Source: CALINF01 sp039980455
GTDB taxonomy: Bacteria > Pseudomonadota > Gammaproteobacteria > Pseudomonadales > Halieaceae
Assembly (NCBI GenBank): GCA_039980455.1
Contig: JBDXCG010000003.1
Span: 496,001 to 560,000, forward strand
Length of the DNA stretch: 64,000 nucleotides
Direction: 5' to 3'
In this document: piece by piece, positions 1-8,606 of the stretch
How the letters are laid out: each line of letters begins with the position of its first letter
Numbering within the stretch: the first letter of the stretch is position 1
Position numbers and translations under genes: made by a program
Notes under the pieces: model-generated
Told to the model about the DNA's origin: nothing
Databases searched by the model: none
The model's input: the letters and a program-made list of their open reading frames with translations, nothing else

Positions 1-1
1 A

Positions 2-76
2 GCCGACGCTATCCGCTTTGATGTTGTAGCAAAAGCGCTTGATGTGGTGCTTCCACCTGACTGTCCCTGTATCTAG
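2..76 (+). CDS. C-terminal end of an unidentified gene (partial)
   Basis: An open frame enters from the left edge and ends at a TAG at 74-76, giving 24 residues that finish in LPPDCPCI. It stops 1 bp before the stop codon of the convergent DUF3604 gene, the tight packing expected of a real gene end. Residue use (AIRFDVVAKALDVV) looks protein-like. The fragment is too short to assign a family. Confidence 0.45.
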   Translation, partial: ADAIRFDVVAKALDVVLPPDCPCI

Positions 77-77
77 G

Positions 78-1898
78 CTACGGTGTATACCAGATAGGTG
101 AGCTCCACGCTCTTTCGGTGATAGTAGCTGGAGCGTCCTCTGGTAATGGCAGGCCCGCCCTTACAGCATCGTAGGTCGTCCAGCGCGGCGTGGGAATTTC
201 GATGACCCTGGCGTAGTAGAGAGCGGGTAAGCTGGGGTCGAACTCAGGGTCCTGCCACACGGTCGCTAACTGGCTGCTACCAATGCTATTGCGATACGTC
301 GCTGTTTTCACATCCACAGTATTTCCAACCGCAGGTAGTTTGCCGTTTTTTTCTGGTTGGCGATCTCCAGACCAATCGACGTCAAAGACCTTATCGCGTT
401 GATTACCCTGGGCGTCGACCCAGCCTTTGATAATCTGTATGCGATCAAGGTTTGCACCCAGTGGGTCTTTGCTTGCGGCAACCATAAAGCGAGGAGCGTC
501 GCCTAGATCGGAGCGCTGAAGGTCACCACCCATGGGTACACCATCGCGGTAGGCTAGCGCTACTCTGTCGTGGCGTTCATGTAGGTCTTTTGAATAAGTC
601 CAGCTGCCAAACAAGCGAACGCGGATCCGCGTTCCCGAGGTGGCGAACACTTCTCGGTTATAAATGGAGTCCCAGATCGCCTCACGGGTATTACTCGTGG
701 CCCACGCGCCGGCGAGAGAGCCGGGTGACTGATCGCGAGCGGCCAACCAGCCGCCTACTTCTGCAGTCTGGCGTCGCTGTGGCGTACCGTCTTCAAAACC
801 GTGTCCACCGGCCCAGTTGTCCTCGTCTGTGTCACCCATCACGCCATTGTGACTATCAGTGCCCCCGAACAAGCCGAGTTTGTAGGGATTACCCCCTAGT
901 TTGGATTGCAGTGCGAGCCCCCGTACCAGGCCGTCCCGAACAAAATTACGCTTCTGCGGTACGCGGCCACTGAAGCCTCCCATACTCGGCGCGTTCTCAA
1001 AATCTGAAAACTCGTCGCCAGCCCAGAAGTTGGCGTGTACCTCGGAATTACCCTTTATCTGCATTATCTCGATAGCTCGTTCAAACTCTGCTCGCTGCCG
1101 TGCGTAGCGTTCATCAAGCGGTTTGCCGTCAGAGCGTTGGTCGGGAAACATCAATCCTTTGCTTGCATTGGAGTTGTGGGGCAGCGCAACGGCGCGAGCA
1201 CCTGCGTCAGATTGCTTTGACAGCCAATCCCACAAAGCTTCTTCTTGGGGAATCTCAAATGAGCTGACCGGGATGTCCGGTAGTTGCGAACTCCTGAACA
1301 GGATGTTCCTATGCAGGTTCGCGCCGCCAGGCGCGCTACTCCATTCGAATGCAGGGAAAGTCGTAAATTTTCCGGGCTGGTAGTGCGCGTTCGCCGCGCT
1401 CACCAGTTCCTCCCAGCCGCTGCGCACTGCGGCTTCACCCGGATAAAAGGGTAGATGCTGCGGATTGGCACCTCGCGTGTTGCTAATAACGTATTTGAGA
1501 AACCAGTCGCGGCGGTCAGCGGGTGCTGTGAGAGCCACCAACTCCTTAATCTGAGGCTGATCACTTCCCGGTGAGCCAGGGTGTATAGCGGCATACATCT
1601 CGCCCAGGTACTCCGCGTGATCTGTTACTGCAGCAAAGTCTAGCGGCCTGCGCAGGCGATGGGGCTTGCCGTTAACCACTACGGCTTCACCTTTTGCGTG
1701 ACGATATGCGTCTGAAGGCGTTAGCCGAGTACCACCTAGATAGGCATCCAATGAATACGCGGTATGAACATGTGTCTCACCAAAGTACGCATTGCGCAGG
1801 GGGTTGTTCTCGGTCTCGGCAACTGTGCCAACAGCACTTAGGCACATGACCAAAGGAACCAATCTTTTTGCCGCCTGGTACAGAGTAAACTGTTGCAC
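78..1898 (-). CDS. Secreted DUF3604 family protein
   Basis: The product of about 606 residues matches the DUF3604 family, long PHP-like putative metal-dependent hydrolases of unknown substrate that are common in marine bacteria. Visible hallmarks are the N-terminal FGETHVHTAYSLDA block, the VTDHAEYLGE metal-site block and a GGTDSHNG block around residue 350, all rich in His/Asp. I chose the GTG at 1898 because AGGAG lies 6 nt upstream and the frame from there gives a clean signal peptide (hydrophobic PLVMCLSAVG, likely cleavage after VGTVA). A frame-open ATG at 1931 lacks a ribosome site. It is divergent from a sulfatase across 65 bp, so the two may be co-regulated. Exact reaction unknown. 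Confidence 0.88.
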   Translation of the reverse strand: MQQFTLYQAAKRLVPLVMCLSAVGTVAETENNPLRNAYFGETHVHTAYSLDAYLGGTRLTPSDAYRHAKGEAVVVNGKPHRLRRPLDFAAVTDHAEYLGEMYAAIHPGSPGSDQPQIKELVALTAPADRRDWFLKYVISNTRGANPQHLPFYPGEAAVRSGWEELVSAANAHYQPGKFTTFPAFEWSSAPGGANLHRNILFRSSQLPDIPVSSFEIPQEEALWDWLSKQSDAGARAVALPHNSNASKGLMFPDQRSDGKPLDERYARQRAEFERAIEIMQIKGNSEVHANFWAGDEFSDFENAPSMGGFSGRVPQKRNFVRDGLVRGLALQSKLGGNPYKLGLFGGTDSHNGVMGDTDEDNWAGGHGFEDGTPQRRQTAEVGGWLAARDQSPGSLAGAWATSNTREAIWDSIYNREVFATSGTRIRVRLFGSWTYSKDLHERHDRVALAYRDGVPMGGDLQRSDLGDAPRFMVAASKDPLGANLDRIQIIKGWVDAQGNQRDKVFDVDWSGDRQPEKNGKLPAVGNTVDVKTATYRNSIGSSQLATVWQDPEFDPSLPALYYARVIEIPTPRWTTYDAVRAGLPLPEDAPATITERAWSSPIWYTP

Positions 1899-1963
1899 AC
1901 CTTTCTCCTGATATAGTCTCTTATCGTACACCCAGTGTAGTCAGTAGAACGTAGGAGTAAACA

Positions 1964-3478
1964 TTGTCAGCTATTTCGATTCTCGCGCGGAAAAACTTGG
2001 TGCTTTTGATAGCTTTTTTCGGGGCAATAGTTACGTTGATCACCGCCTGTAGCAGCGATGATTCGGGATCAGGCAGCAGCGCAGATAATCGCGTTACGAG
2101 TAGCCAAATTGCCAATGCACCGAACGTGTTGTTCATCATCGTTGATGATCTGAATACGCAGGTGGGCTTTTTAGGTGATGATACTGCGTCAACACCTCGG
2201 ATGGATGCACTGGCAAGCGAATCGATTGTGTTCGAACACGCCTATGCGCAAGCGCCCATATGCAATCCGTCTCGAGTCAGTTTTCTAACGGGGATCTATC
2301 CGCATTCAACAGGTCTATACGGGCAGAAACCCGAGTTCTGGGAAGTGAATGCGTATGATCAGATAGCTACGTTGCCTCTGCACTTTAGAAATAACGGCTA
2401 TCACACGGCCTCTATTGGTAAGGTCACTAACTTTCGGCGGCATAAACCCTCATTTGACTACACTAAAGGCTGGTTTGGTGCCTTCGGTCCCTTTCCAGAC
2501 CAGTCACTAAATCGGCGCCCTAATTCGCCATATTCAAAGTACTATGACTGGGGTCCCTTTTTAGAAGAACAGGAAACGGCAGATTACAAAGTTGCTTCAG
2601 CAGCTATTGAGTATCTTGGCTCGGAACAGTTTGGCGATGCACCGTTTTTCTTGGCAGTTGGCTTCTTCCGACCCCATGCACCTCTTTTTGCCCCCCAAAA
2701 ATATTTCGATTTACATCCTTTGGACTCAATAGATGTTCCTGCTGCGCAACAGACCGCGGTTGAATCTATCCCCGAGTTTGCCAAGGAACTTGTATCCTAT
2801 AACAGGGATCAGAAATTCAAAGACTACCTGGCCGAGCCAGGTCGAGCTCAAGGGTTTCTGCAGGCTTATGGTGCGTCGGTGAGCCTTGCAGACAGTCAGA
2901 TAGGTAGAGTGTTGGATTCGTTGGCTGCGTCAAAGTATGCAGAGAATACGGTCATCGTAGTTATCAGCGACAATGGAGTTCAAAACGGTGCCAAGAACCT
3001 TTGGTTTAAACGCACATTGTGGGAAAAAACGCTACGTGTTCCCATGATGGTCTACAGTCCCGACCGCCCAGCTAAGCGGATCGAAATGCCCGTAGGCCTA
3101 ATTGATCTTTATCCTACGCTCAGCAAGCTTGCCGGATTGTCAATTCCCGCTCACGTGGAAGGCGTTTCTTTGCTGCCCTGGATAGATGCACCGAGGAATT
3201 ACGCGGGACCCTCTCGTGAACCGGTGATAGCGGTACACGGTCCTGGTAACGTGTCTATACGTGATAACCGATGGCGGTATATTCGCTATGAAGACGGATC
3301 AGAAGAGCTTTATGATCATAGTAATGATTCCTATGAATCCAAAAACCTTGCGACGAATAATTCGGTGCATCAGACACAGTCAGTTCTCGAAGGCTTCAGA
3401 GCCCTGATTCCGGCTGATTTTAGCGACTTTGCGCCAGGAACTGATGGGATGGCGAGTGCTGCCTATCCGGGAAAATGA
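1964..3478 (+). CDS. Lipoprotein sulfatase, iduronate-2-sulfatase-like
   Basis: A 504-residue formylglycine-type sulfatase. The N-terminus has a hydrophobic stretch ending in a lipobox (LITAC), so it should be a lipid-anchored envelope protein. The IIVDDLN metal motif and the active-site signature CNPSR (Cys100, C-x-P-x-R) are present; DDLN is typical of iduronate-sulfatase-like members. Cys100 must be oxidised to formylglycine by a maturase that is not in this window. The start is TTG, with AGGAG 6 nt upstream at 1953-1957; no better ATG exists before the lipobox. It is divergent from the DUF3604 gene. The sulfated substrate, perhaps an algal polysaccharide, is inferred from family ecology only. 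Confidence 0.9.
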   Translation: MSAISILARKNLVLLIAFFGAIVTLITACSSDDSGSGSSADNRVTSSQIANAPNVLFIIVDDLNTQVGFLGDDTASTPRMDALASESIVFEHAYAQAPICNPSRVSFLTGIYPHSTGLYGQKPEFWEVNAYDQIATLPLHFRNNGYHTASIGKVTNFRRHKPSFDYTKGWFGAFGPFPDQSLNRRPNSPYSKYYDWGPFLEEQETADYKVASAAIEYLGSEQFGDAPFFLAVGFFRPHAPLFAPQKYFDLHPLDSIDVPAAQQTAVESIPEFAKELVSYNRDQKFKDYLAEPGRAQGFLQAYGASVSLADSQIGRVLDSLAASKYAENTVIVVISDNGVQNGAKNLWFKRTLWEKTLRVPMMVYSPDRPAKRIEMPVGLIDLYPTLSKLAGLSIPAHVEGVSLLPWIDAPRNYAGPSREPVIAVHGPGNVSIRDNRWRYIRYEDGSEELYDHSNDSYESKNLATNNSVHQTQSVLEGFRALIPADFSDFAPGTDGMASAAYPGK

Positions 3479-3556
3479 TCGGAGTCTTTTGGCTACTTAG
3501 CGTGATATGCTCAATCGAAAATTTGTCTTCGTGCTAATTCAAACAGGAGCTAATGT

Positions 3557-3868
3557 ATGAGTATCTTCGCCCCCAAATGCGACCGTTGCGGACAAAGAAC
3601 ACGCAATGAGGAAGATGGACAACCTATCTGTGAAGCTTGCGAGCAGGAAATGCAATTAATCCTGAATGCTGCCGAGGAAAATACGCACGCCTGTCCTTTA
3701 GACGGCTCCCCGATGAAGAAGGAGCTTGCTCATATGATCGTTATCGACAAGTGCCCGCAATGTAAGGGTGTTTGGCTCGATGGCGGTGAACTTGAAAAGT
3801 TGACGGGTGATTTGCGGGCAGAGGCAATCAGTGTGATGACCCATAGCCTGTCTATGACGATGCCCTAG
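3557..3868 (+). CDS. Small zinc-ribbon protein (TFIIB-type zinc finger)
   Basis: 103 residues with two Cys4 knuckles. The first is CDRC...CEAC near residues 9-28. The second is CPLDG...CPQCKGVWLD around residues 46-72, where the C-P-x-C-x-G-x-W-L-D ending is the hallmark of the zf-TFIIB (YjdM/YbiI-like) bacterial domain. Two metal-binding modules in so short a protein suggest a regulatory or adaptor role, but no function is established for the family. AGGAG lies 8 nt before the ATG. No signal peptide, so cytoplasmic. Same strand as the upstream sulfatase but 78 bp away; no clear operon. Confidence 0.8.
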   Translation: MSIFAPKCDRCGQRTRNEEDGQPICEACEQEMQLILNAAEENTHACPLDGSPMKKELAHMIVIDKCPQCKGVWLDGGELEKLTGDLRAEAISVMTHSLSMTMP

Positions 3869-3951
3869 CCGGCATTAACTCACTGGATGATTTAGTCAGG
3901 GCGAGAATTTTTCGCTAGGCACGGTTCTTTTTGAGGTAACAACCGTCCGTG

Positions 3952-4710
3952 TCATCCCAATTCAAACGTGCCAAAGAGCGCCGCGTGATCTGATAGGTCG
4001 CGCCAATGACCTCGGCTAAATCGAGAGCAGTTTACCGGCTCCAGCCCGCGGAAGTAGATTCTATCGACGGGCAGTACCGGTGCCCAGGCAGGGAATGTTT
4101 TAGCATGATGACCCCGCATCGTGACAAACAATTCGTTGAGGTTTAAATCCGCATGTAGATGACGTTCTGCACGCATTCGCCAGTCATTAAAGTCACCTGC
4201 AATAATCATAGGCTCATCGCTTGGCACGTGTTCATTGATACGTTGCGTGAGCATCTCCAGCTGCGCAGCGCGTTCGCGTTCCAGCAGTCCGAGGTGAACA
4301 CACATTACATGCAGTCGGCTCTTGAGTGAGGGGATTTCCACAATACCGTGCAGGATGCTACGGCTTGAGCGCGGGAAGAACGAGACATCAATATTTTCCC
4401 ACTGCACAAAAGGGAACTGGCTCATGATGGCATTGCCATGATCTCCCTTGCGATAAATTGCATTGCGACCGTAGGCATAGTGAGGCCAGCACTCGTCTGC
4501 CAGATATTCGAAGTGTGGCTGATCGGGATAGGTAAAGCGGCGCCGTTTGCGTCTGCTCTTGCTGACACTACCGTGGATCTCTTGTAGAAAAACGATATCA
4601 GCGCCTGTTTCAGCAATACGCTCTCGCATTGTCTGTAGCACAAATCTGCGATTGCCTGAGCAATATCCCTTGTGGATATTATAGGTGAGTACGCTGACCT
4701 TTGAGCTCAT
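3952..4710 (-). CDS. Endonuclease/exonuclease/phosphatase family protein (YbhP-like)
   Basis: 252 residues of the EEP metallohydrolase fold. Visible motifs in order: LTYNIHKG at the N-terminus, the metal-binding Glu in FLQEIHG, CVHLGLLERERAAQLE, the catalytic GDFNDW block, and a C-terminal SDHAALFGTFE with the catalytic Asp-His. Length and the NIHKG/DFNDW pattern match the YbhP subgroup, whose substrate is unknown (nucleic acid or a phospholipid head group are both possible). There is no signal peptide. The start overlaps the stop of the upstream TauE/SafE gene by 4 bp (ATGA), so it is translationally coupled at the distal end of the cbb3 run, though no role in oxidase assembly is known. Confidence 0.85.
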   Translation of the reverse strand: MSSKVSVLTYNIHKGYCSGNRRFVLQTMRERIAETGADIVFLQEIHGSVSKSRRKRRRFTYPDQPHFEYLADECWPHYAYGRNAIYRKGDHGNAIMSQFPFVQWENIDVSFFPRSSRSILHGIVEIPSLKSRLHVMCVHLGLLERERAAQLEMLTQRINEHVPSDEPMIIAGDFNDWRMRAERHLHADLNLNELFVTMRGHHAKTFPAWAPVLPVDRIYFRGLEPVNCSRFSRGHWRDLSDHAALFGTFELG

Positions 4711-5438
4711 ATGACGTTTTTAATCGCAGGACTGTTTAGTACCGAAGAGTGATGCTCATGGCCATTTGCAGAAGGCTTTGAAGTGAAGTGTCCCGAGTGA
4801 CTCATCACCAGATACAGTGTCCAGATGCCTGACACAATCAGCGTGAGTGCGATAGCAAGCTTCAAGCCTCGTTTGCGCAGAAAACGTTGAAGGCTTTGTG
4901 CTCCTAAGCTAGTTGCTAACATCGCCGGTAGTGTGCCCATTCCAAACACGAGCATAAGAGAACCTGAGCGGATGGGATCTTGCGCAGTAGCCGCCCAAGC
5001 CAGGCTGCTGTAGATGAGGCCGCAAGGCATCAAGCCCCAGCACAGTCCCAATAACCCGGCTTGATAGGTGTGCCTTACAGGCAGCCAGTGTCGTGAAAGT
5101 GATTGCACTGGGCGCCACAGTGATGCACCGGCACGTTCCAGCCACGCGAGGCCTCGCCACCAATCTGCAATATATAACCCCATTGCGATCAATAGCAGGC
5201 CTGCCAGATAGCGCAGGCCGATCGTCCACGCGGGCAGTTCACCAAGACCTGCTGCAGCACCTACCAACGCGCCGAGCAGTGTATAACTGCAAATTCTGCC
5301 TGCGTGGTAGGTGATAGTTGCGGGTAACCCCAGACCGCCGCCAAGATTGAGAGCAGAGGCAATACCACCGCACATCCCCAGGCAGTGTCCAGCGCCAGCC
5401 AGGCCCAGCCCCAAGGCCGCTATGTACTCAGTTTCCAT
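4707..5438 (-). CDS. TauE/SafE-like (DsbD-type) membrane protein linked to cbb3 assembly
   Basis: A polytopic membrane protein of 243 residues. It opens with a GLGLAGAGHCLGMCGG motif and has at least six hydrophobic segments. The HCxGMCGG signature marks the UPF0014/SafE-like group often found directly after ccoS in gammaproteobacteria and thought to act in metal or thiol handling during cytochrome assembly. I use the ATG at 5438, which overlaps the ccoS end by 11 bp and starts directly before the conserved motif; the frame is open to 5531 but that extension lies inside ccoS and has no family similarity. Function by context: copper or redox handling for cbb3 oxidase; not proven. Confidence 0.82.
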   Translation of the reverse strand: METEYIAALGLGLAGAGHCLGMCGGIASALNLGGGLGLPATITYHAGRICSYTLLGALVGAAAGLGELPAWTIGLRYLAGLLLIAMGLYIADWWRGLAWLERAGASLWRPVQSLSRHWLPVRHTYQAGLLGLCWGLMPCGLIYSSLAWAATAQDPIRSGSLMLVFGMGTLPAMLATSLGAQSLQRFLRKRGLKLAIALTLIVSGIWTLYLVMSHSGHFTSKPSANGHEHHSSVLNSPAIKNVI

Positions 5439-5661
5439 CTGATTTCGTCGCTGAGTTGGTAGTGCTGTTATCGGCATCAGTTTGACCGTTTGGCTGTGCT
5501 GCGGATGCCGCATTGTCCGGCTCAATGTCATCAGCCAGAATTTTCCACGCCTCTTTGTCTAGGTCGTCGTACTGCCCGTTGTCAATCGCCCACAACAATA
5601 GACGAATCGCTATCACGCAAAATATCAGAGCAATGGGTATCAGCAGGTATAGGCTTTCCAT
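5428..5661 (-). CDS. ccoS: cbb3 oxidase maturation protein CcoS
   Basis: 77 residues: one N-terminal membrane helix (MESLYLLIPIALIFCVIAI) followed by a short acidic/aromatic motif (DNGQYDDLDKEAWKIL) that is the CcoS fingerprint, then a low-complexity Asp/Asn/Ser tail. CcoS is needed for haem and copper insertion into CcoN. Its ATG follows immediately after the ccoI stop (TGAATG), and its end overlaps the TauE/SafE gene, so it is part of one transcript. The tail is longer than in many homologues. Confidence 0.92.
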   Translation of the reverse strand: MESLYLLIPIALIFCVIAIRLLLWAIDNGQYDDLDKEAWKILADDIEPDNAASAAQPNGQTDADNSTTNSATKSDGN

Positions 5662-8091
5662 TCAGGCGGTCCCTTGTCGCTGTAGTCTTAGCGAATTGAG
5701 AACCACCAATAGTGAACTGAATGACATACCTAAAGCCGCAGCCCAGGGAGGTACAGATCCGGTAGCAGCCAAGGGTAGGGCGCACAGATTATAACCGAGT
5801 GCCCAAACGAGGTTTTGCCGTATCACCCGCCGACATTTACGCGCATGCGCTAACGTCGTGCCAACGAGGGCCAGGTCGTCTTCGTTGACGATAAAATCCG
5901 CCTGGGAGCGCGCTAAATCAGTCGCATTCGCAACCGCAAACGACGTGTTGGAGACGCCGAGAACGGGAGCATCGTTGAGGCCGTCTCCTACCATGACAAC
6001 CACATCGCCTAGAGATTGGCGTTTTTGTACTAGTGATAGTTTGTCCTGAGGGTTCATGCCAGTGTGTACGTCGTTGAATCCCAGCTGGCTGGCAAGCTGC
6101 TCTGCCTGCCCACTGCTGTCACCTGTAGCCATTTCTACCTGCATGCCCGCGCGTTGAAGCTGACGTATCAGTGGACCTGCTTCTTCTCGTTCTTCATCTT
6201 GCAGACCGAGCCAGGCCATGGGCCGATCGGTGGCGCAAAGTGCGATCCAGTGAAACTCACCCTTGGGCATCGCTTGCAGCTCAGGTGCTATCTCTCGGCA
6301 AAAACGTTCACTACCAATGCGATACCGCGAAGTCCCATCGCTACCTTCAATACCAGAACCCGAGACGACTTCAACTTCATTGAGAGTAGGCAGCTGTCGC
6401 GTTTGCGCAAACGCTGCTGCGATCGGATGGTTTGAGTATTGCTGCAGCGCCTCCGCGATACCGTTGGCCTCATCTTGTGTGGTATCCGGGCTGGTTACTA
6501 TCTGTGCGAGCGATAAACGGCCACGGGTTAGTGTGCCTGTTTTATCGAAAACGGCTCGATTGCAGCTGGCGAGAGTGGCCAATGCATTATCACCGTGTAC
6601 GATGACTCCGAGCTTGCGCAACGCGTTGGCAGAGCTGGCTAGCGCCGCCGGTGTCGCCAGCGCGAGCGCGCAGGGACAGCTAATGACAAGAACAGACAAA
6701 CTCACCCAAAGAGCGCGTGATGGGTCAATCTGAAGCCAGGTGATAGCTGTTCCTACGGTAATAACTAAGATTGCGGCGACAAACCACGACGCCACACGGT
6801 CGGCGAGTTGCGCCAGATGCGGTTTCTCGTGTTGGTTGCCATCGAGCGAGCGCTGCAGAGCATTCAGCCGTGTCTGTAGATAACTGCCGGTTGCGGTGAG
6901 CTCAATCAAGCCCTCCGTGTTAACCGTCCCCGCAAACACGCCATCTCCAGGGTGAACCGTACGCGGTAGGTATTCCCCGTTGAACGCGTCTTCGCGAACT
7001 GCGCTGCTACCTGAAAACACGATTGCATCGATGGGTATGACCTGCCCAGGCAGGACCAGCACTTGTTCGCCGCCAGCGAGTTGTTTGCGCGGCAGGGTGT
7101 GCCACTGATCTCCTTGTTTTACTTCCACCGCGTCGGGGAGTCCCGCTTCAGTGTCTATCCAGGATTGCAGACTACGTTCCCTGATGCGCCGCTCGATAAA
7201 GCGCGCTAATAGCAGGAAGAAAGTGAACATCACGATGGAGTCGAAGTAGACATCGCCGGTATTCCTTATGGTCGCCCACACACTGGCCAGCCACGCTATC
7301 CCAATGGCCAAAGCAACCGGCATGTCCATAACCAGTGTACGCTGCTTAAGATGCCGCCAAGCAGTAATAAAAAAGGGTTTGGCTGAGAATAGGACGACAA
7401 AGCTGGCCACGAGGAGGCTCACCCAACGCAGTAACGACTGGTATTGCAATGCAATACCCTGGATGCTGCCTGCATGCAGAGCAACGGCGAACATGCCAAC
7501 CTGCATCATTCCGATTCCTGCCACGGCCAATCGACGTAGGTCCTGCTTGTACTCCTGTTGAAGTTGCTCTCTGCGCGCATTGCTATGAAAGGGGCGAGGG
7601 ATGTATCCCAATGCAGCGACAGCGTCGAACAGTTCGCTCAGCTGAATGTTGTTCGTAGAAAACCGAACATCCAACTTACTTTGATGAAAGTTTACGCTGG
7701 CGAATGAAACACCTTCAATGCGCATCAGTGTACTTTCAATTAGCCAGGTACATGCGGCGCAGGTTATGCCGCCCAACAGCAGTTGAGCGTGAGTAACGCC
7801 ATCATCGCCTATCGAGCAAAATGTCTGCGCCATAGTGGCATCGTTGTAGATAGCGAAGGTGTTGTCCTGCTCACTGCCACTGGGACGTTCATTGAATGCA
7901 GTGCGCTGTTGATAGAAGACAGACATGCCGCTTCCAGCAATGAGGTTGGCTACCGCTTGACAACCTGGGCAGCACATCGGACGTTGCTCGCCGTCGATAA
8001 GTGCAGTGAATTCACTATTGCCCGGTACTGGCTCACCACAGTGAAAGCAGTCAAGTGGTTGCAGGACGGTGGCGGTACTGCCTGCTACCAT
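5662..8091 (-). CDS. ccoI: Copper-exporting P-type ATPase CcoI for cbb3 oxidase
   Basis: An 809-residue P1B-type ATPase. An N-terminal metal region has CFHC (15-18) and CCPGC (40-44), followed by a heavy-metal-associated domain with GGITCAAC (Cys111, Cys114). The membrane core carries the copper-type CPC (472-474). The catalytic domain shows DKTGT (phosphorylated Asp516), an HP motif (SNHPIAAAF) and GDGLNDAP. The extra N-terminal cysteine cluster is typical of CcoI/FixI rather than CopA. It supplies copper for CuB of CcoN. It overlaps ccoH by 7 bp and abuts ccoS. Confidence 0.95.
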   Translation of the reverse strand: MVAGSTATVLQPLDCFHCGEPVPGNSEFTALIDGEQRPMCCPGCQAVANLIAGSGMSVFYQQRTAFNERPSGSEQDNTFAIYNDATMAQTFCSIGDDGVTHAQLLLGGITCAACTWLIESTLMRIEGVSFASVNFHQSKLDVRFSTNNIQLSELFDAVAALGYIPRPFHSNARREQLQQEYKQDLRRLAVAGIGMMQVGMFAVALHAGSIQGIALQYQSLLRWVSLLVASFVVLFSAKPFFITAWRHLKQRTLVMDMPVALAIGIAWLASVWATIRNTGDVYFDSIVMFTFFLLLARFIERRIRERSLQSWIDTEAGLPDAVEVKQGDQWHTLPRKQLAGGEQVLVLPGQVIPIDAIVFSGSSAVREDAFNGEYLPRTVHPGDGVFAGTVNTEGLIELTATGSYLQTRLNALQRSLDGNQHEKPHLAQLADRVASWFVAAILVITVGTAITWLQIDPSRALWVSLSVLVISCPCALALATPAALASSANALRKLGVIVHGDNALATLASCNRAVFDKTGTLTRGRLSLAQIVTSPDTTQDEANGIAEALQQYSNHPIAAAFAQTRQLPTLNEVEVVSGSGIEGSDGTSRYRIGSERFCREIAPELQAMPKGEFHWIALCATDRPMAWLGLQDEEREEAGPLIRQLQRAGMQVEMATGDSSGQAEQLASQLGFNDVHTGMNPQDKLSLVQKRQSLGDVVVMVGDGLNDAPVLGVSNTSFAVANATDLARSQADFIVNEDDLALVGTTLAHARKCRRVIRQNLVWALGYNLCALPLAATGSVPPWAAALGMSFSSLLVVLNSLRLQRQGTA

Positions 8092-8606
8092 TGGTCAGGT
8101 AGATCATCCGCAGCGGACAATTCCGGGAAATCGCCGGCAACGAGCGATCCATCCAGCCGCCAATCGCCTTCTTGGCTGTTTTCGAGGATCCAGTGCCAGT
8201 TTGGCGCAACAGTGTATTGCAACGTTGCTCGGTACTCACCTGTAGCGACGCGACTCAGTGGTAGCTCGAAGTCTGCGTCTGACTCCAATGGGTGGGATAA
8301 GCGCAGATTCAGTACGGGGCTGGTGATAGGGCCAGTAGTTTTAACAGTAACCGTGCTGGCATTGACGATAAACGTGGCCGACAGACCCATATCGGCGGCA
8401 CGTTGTTGCTTAGCGATTTGTCGATTTATTGCCAATCCGTTTTTGTAGTACTCGTCAACCACCAAGTCATCGGAATGCTTGTTGGCGATATATAGGGTGA
8501 TAAACCCTGCGACGACAACAGACCCGGGAAGGGCAATGAGAAACCAGGGCCAAAACTGTTGATACCAGGGCTGGTCATCAGCCGGCTGTAGCGGGGAGGG
8601 TGTCAT
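8085..8606 (-). CDS. ccoH: FixH/CcoH family cbb3 assembly protein
   Basis: 173 residues with one membrane anchor near residues 20-43 (FLIALPGSVVVAGFITLY) and a periplasmic domain. The motif DDLVVDEYYKNGLAINR after the membrane helix is the FixH family signature. CcoH is required for stable assembly of cbb3 oxidase. It overlaps ccoG by 4 bp upstream and ccoI by 7 bp downstream, so the three are translationally coupled. Confidence 0.92.
   Translation of the reverse strand: MTPSPLQPADDQPWYQQFWPWFLIALPGSVVVAGFITLYIANKHSDDLVVDEYYKNGLAINRQIAKQQRAADMGLSATFIVNASTVTVKTTGPITSPVLNLRLSHPLESDADFELPLSRVATGEYRATLQYTVAPNWHWILENSQEGDWRLDGSLVAGDFPELSAADDLPDQW

Noticed and set aside
5439..5531. Upstream extension of the TauE/SafE-like gene
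   Set aside because: It lies wholly inside ccoS and adds residues unlike the family; the ATG at 5438 is better placed.
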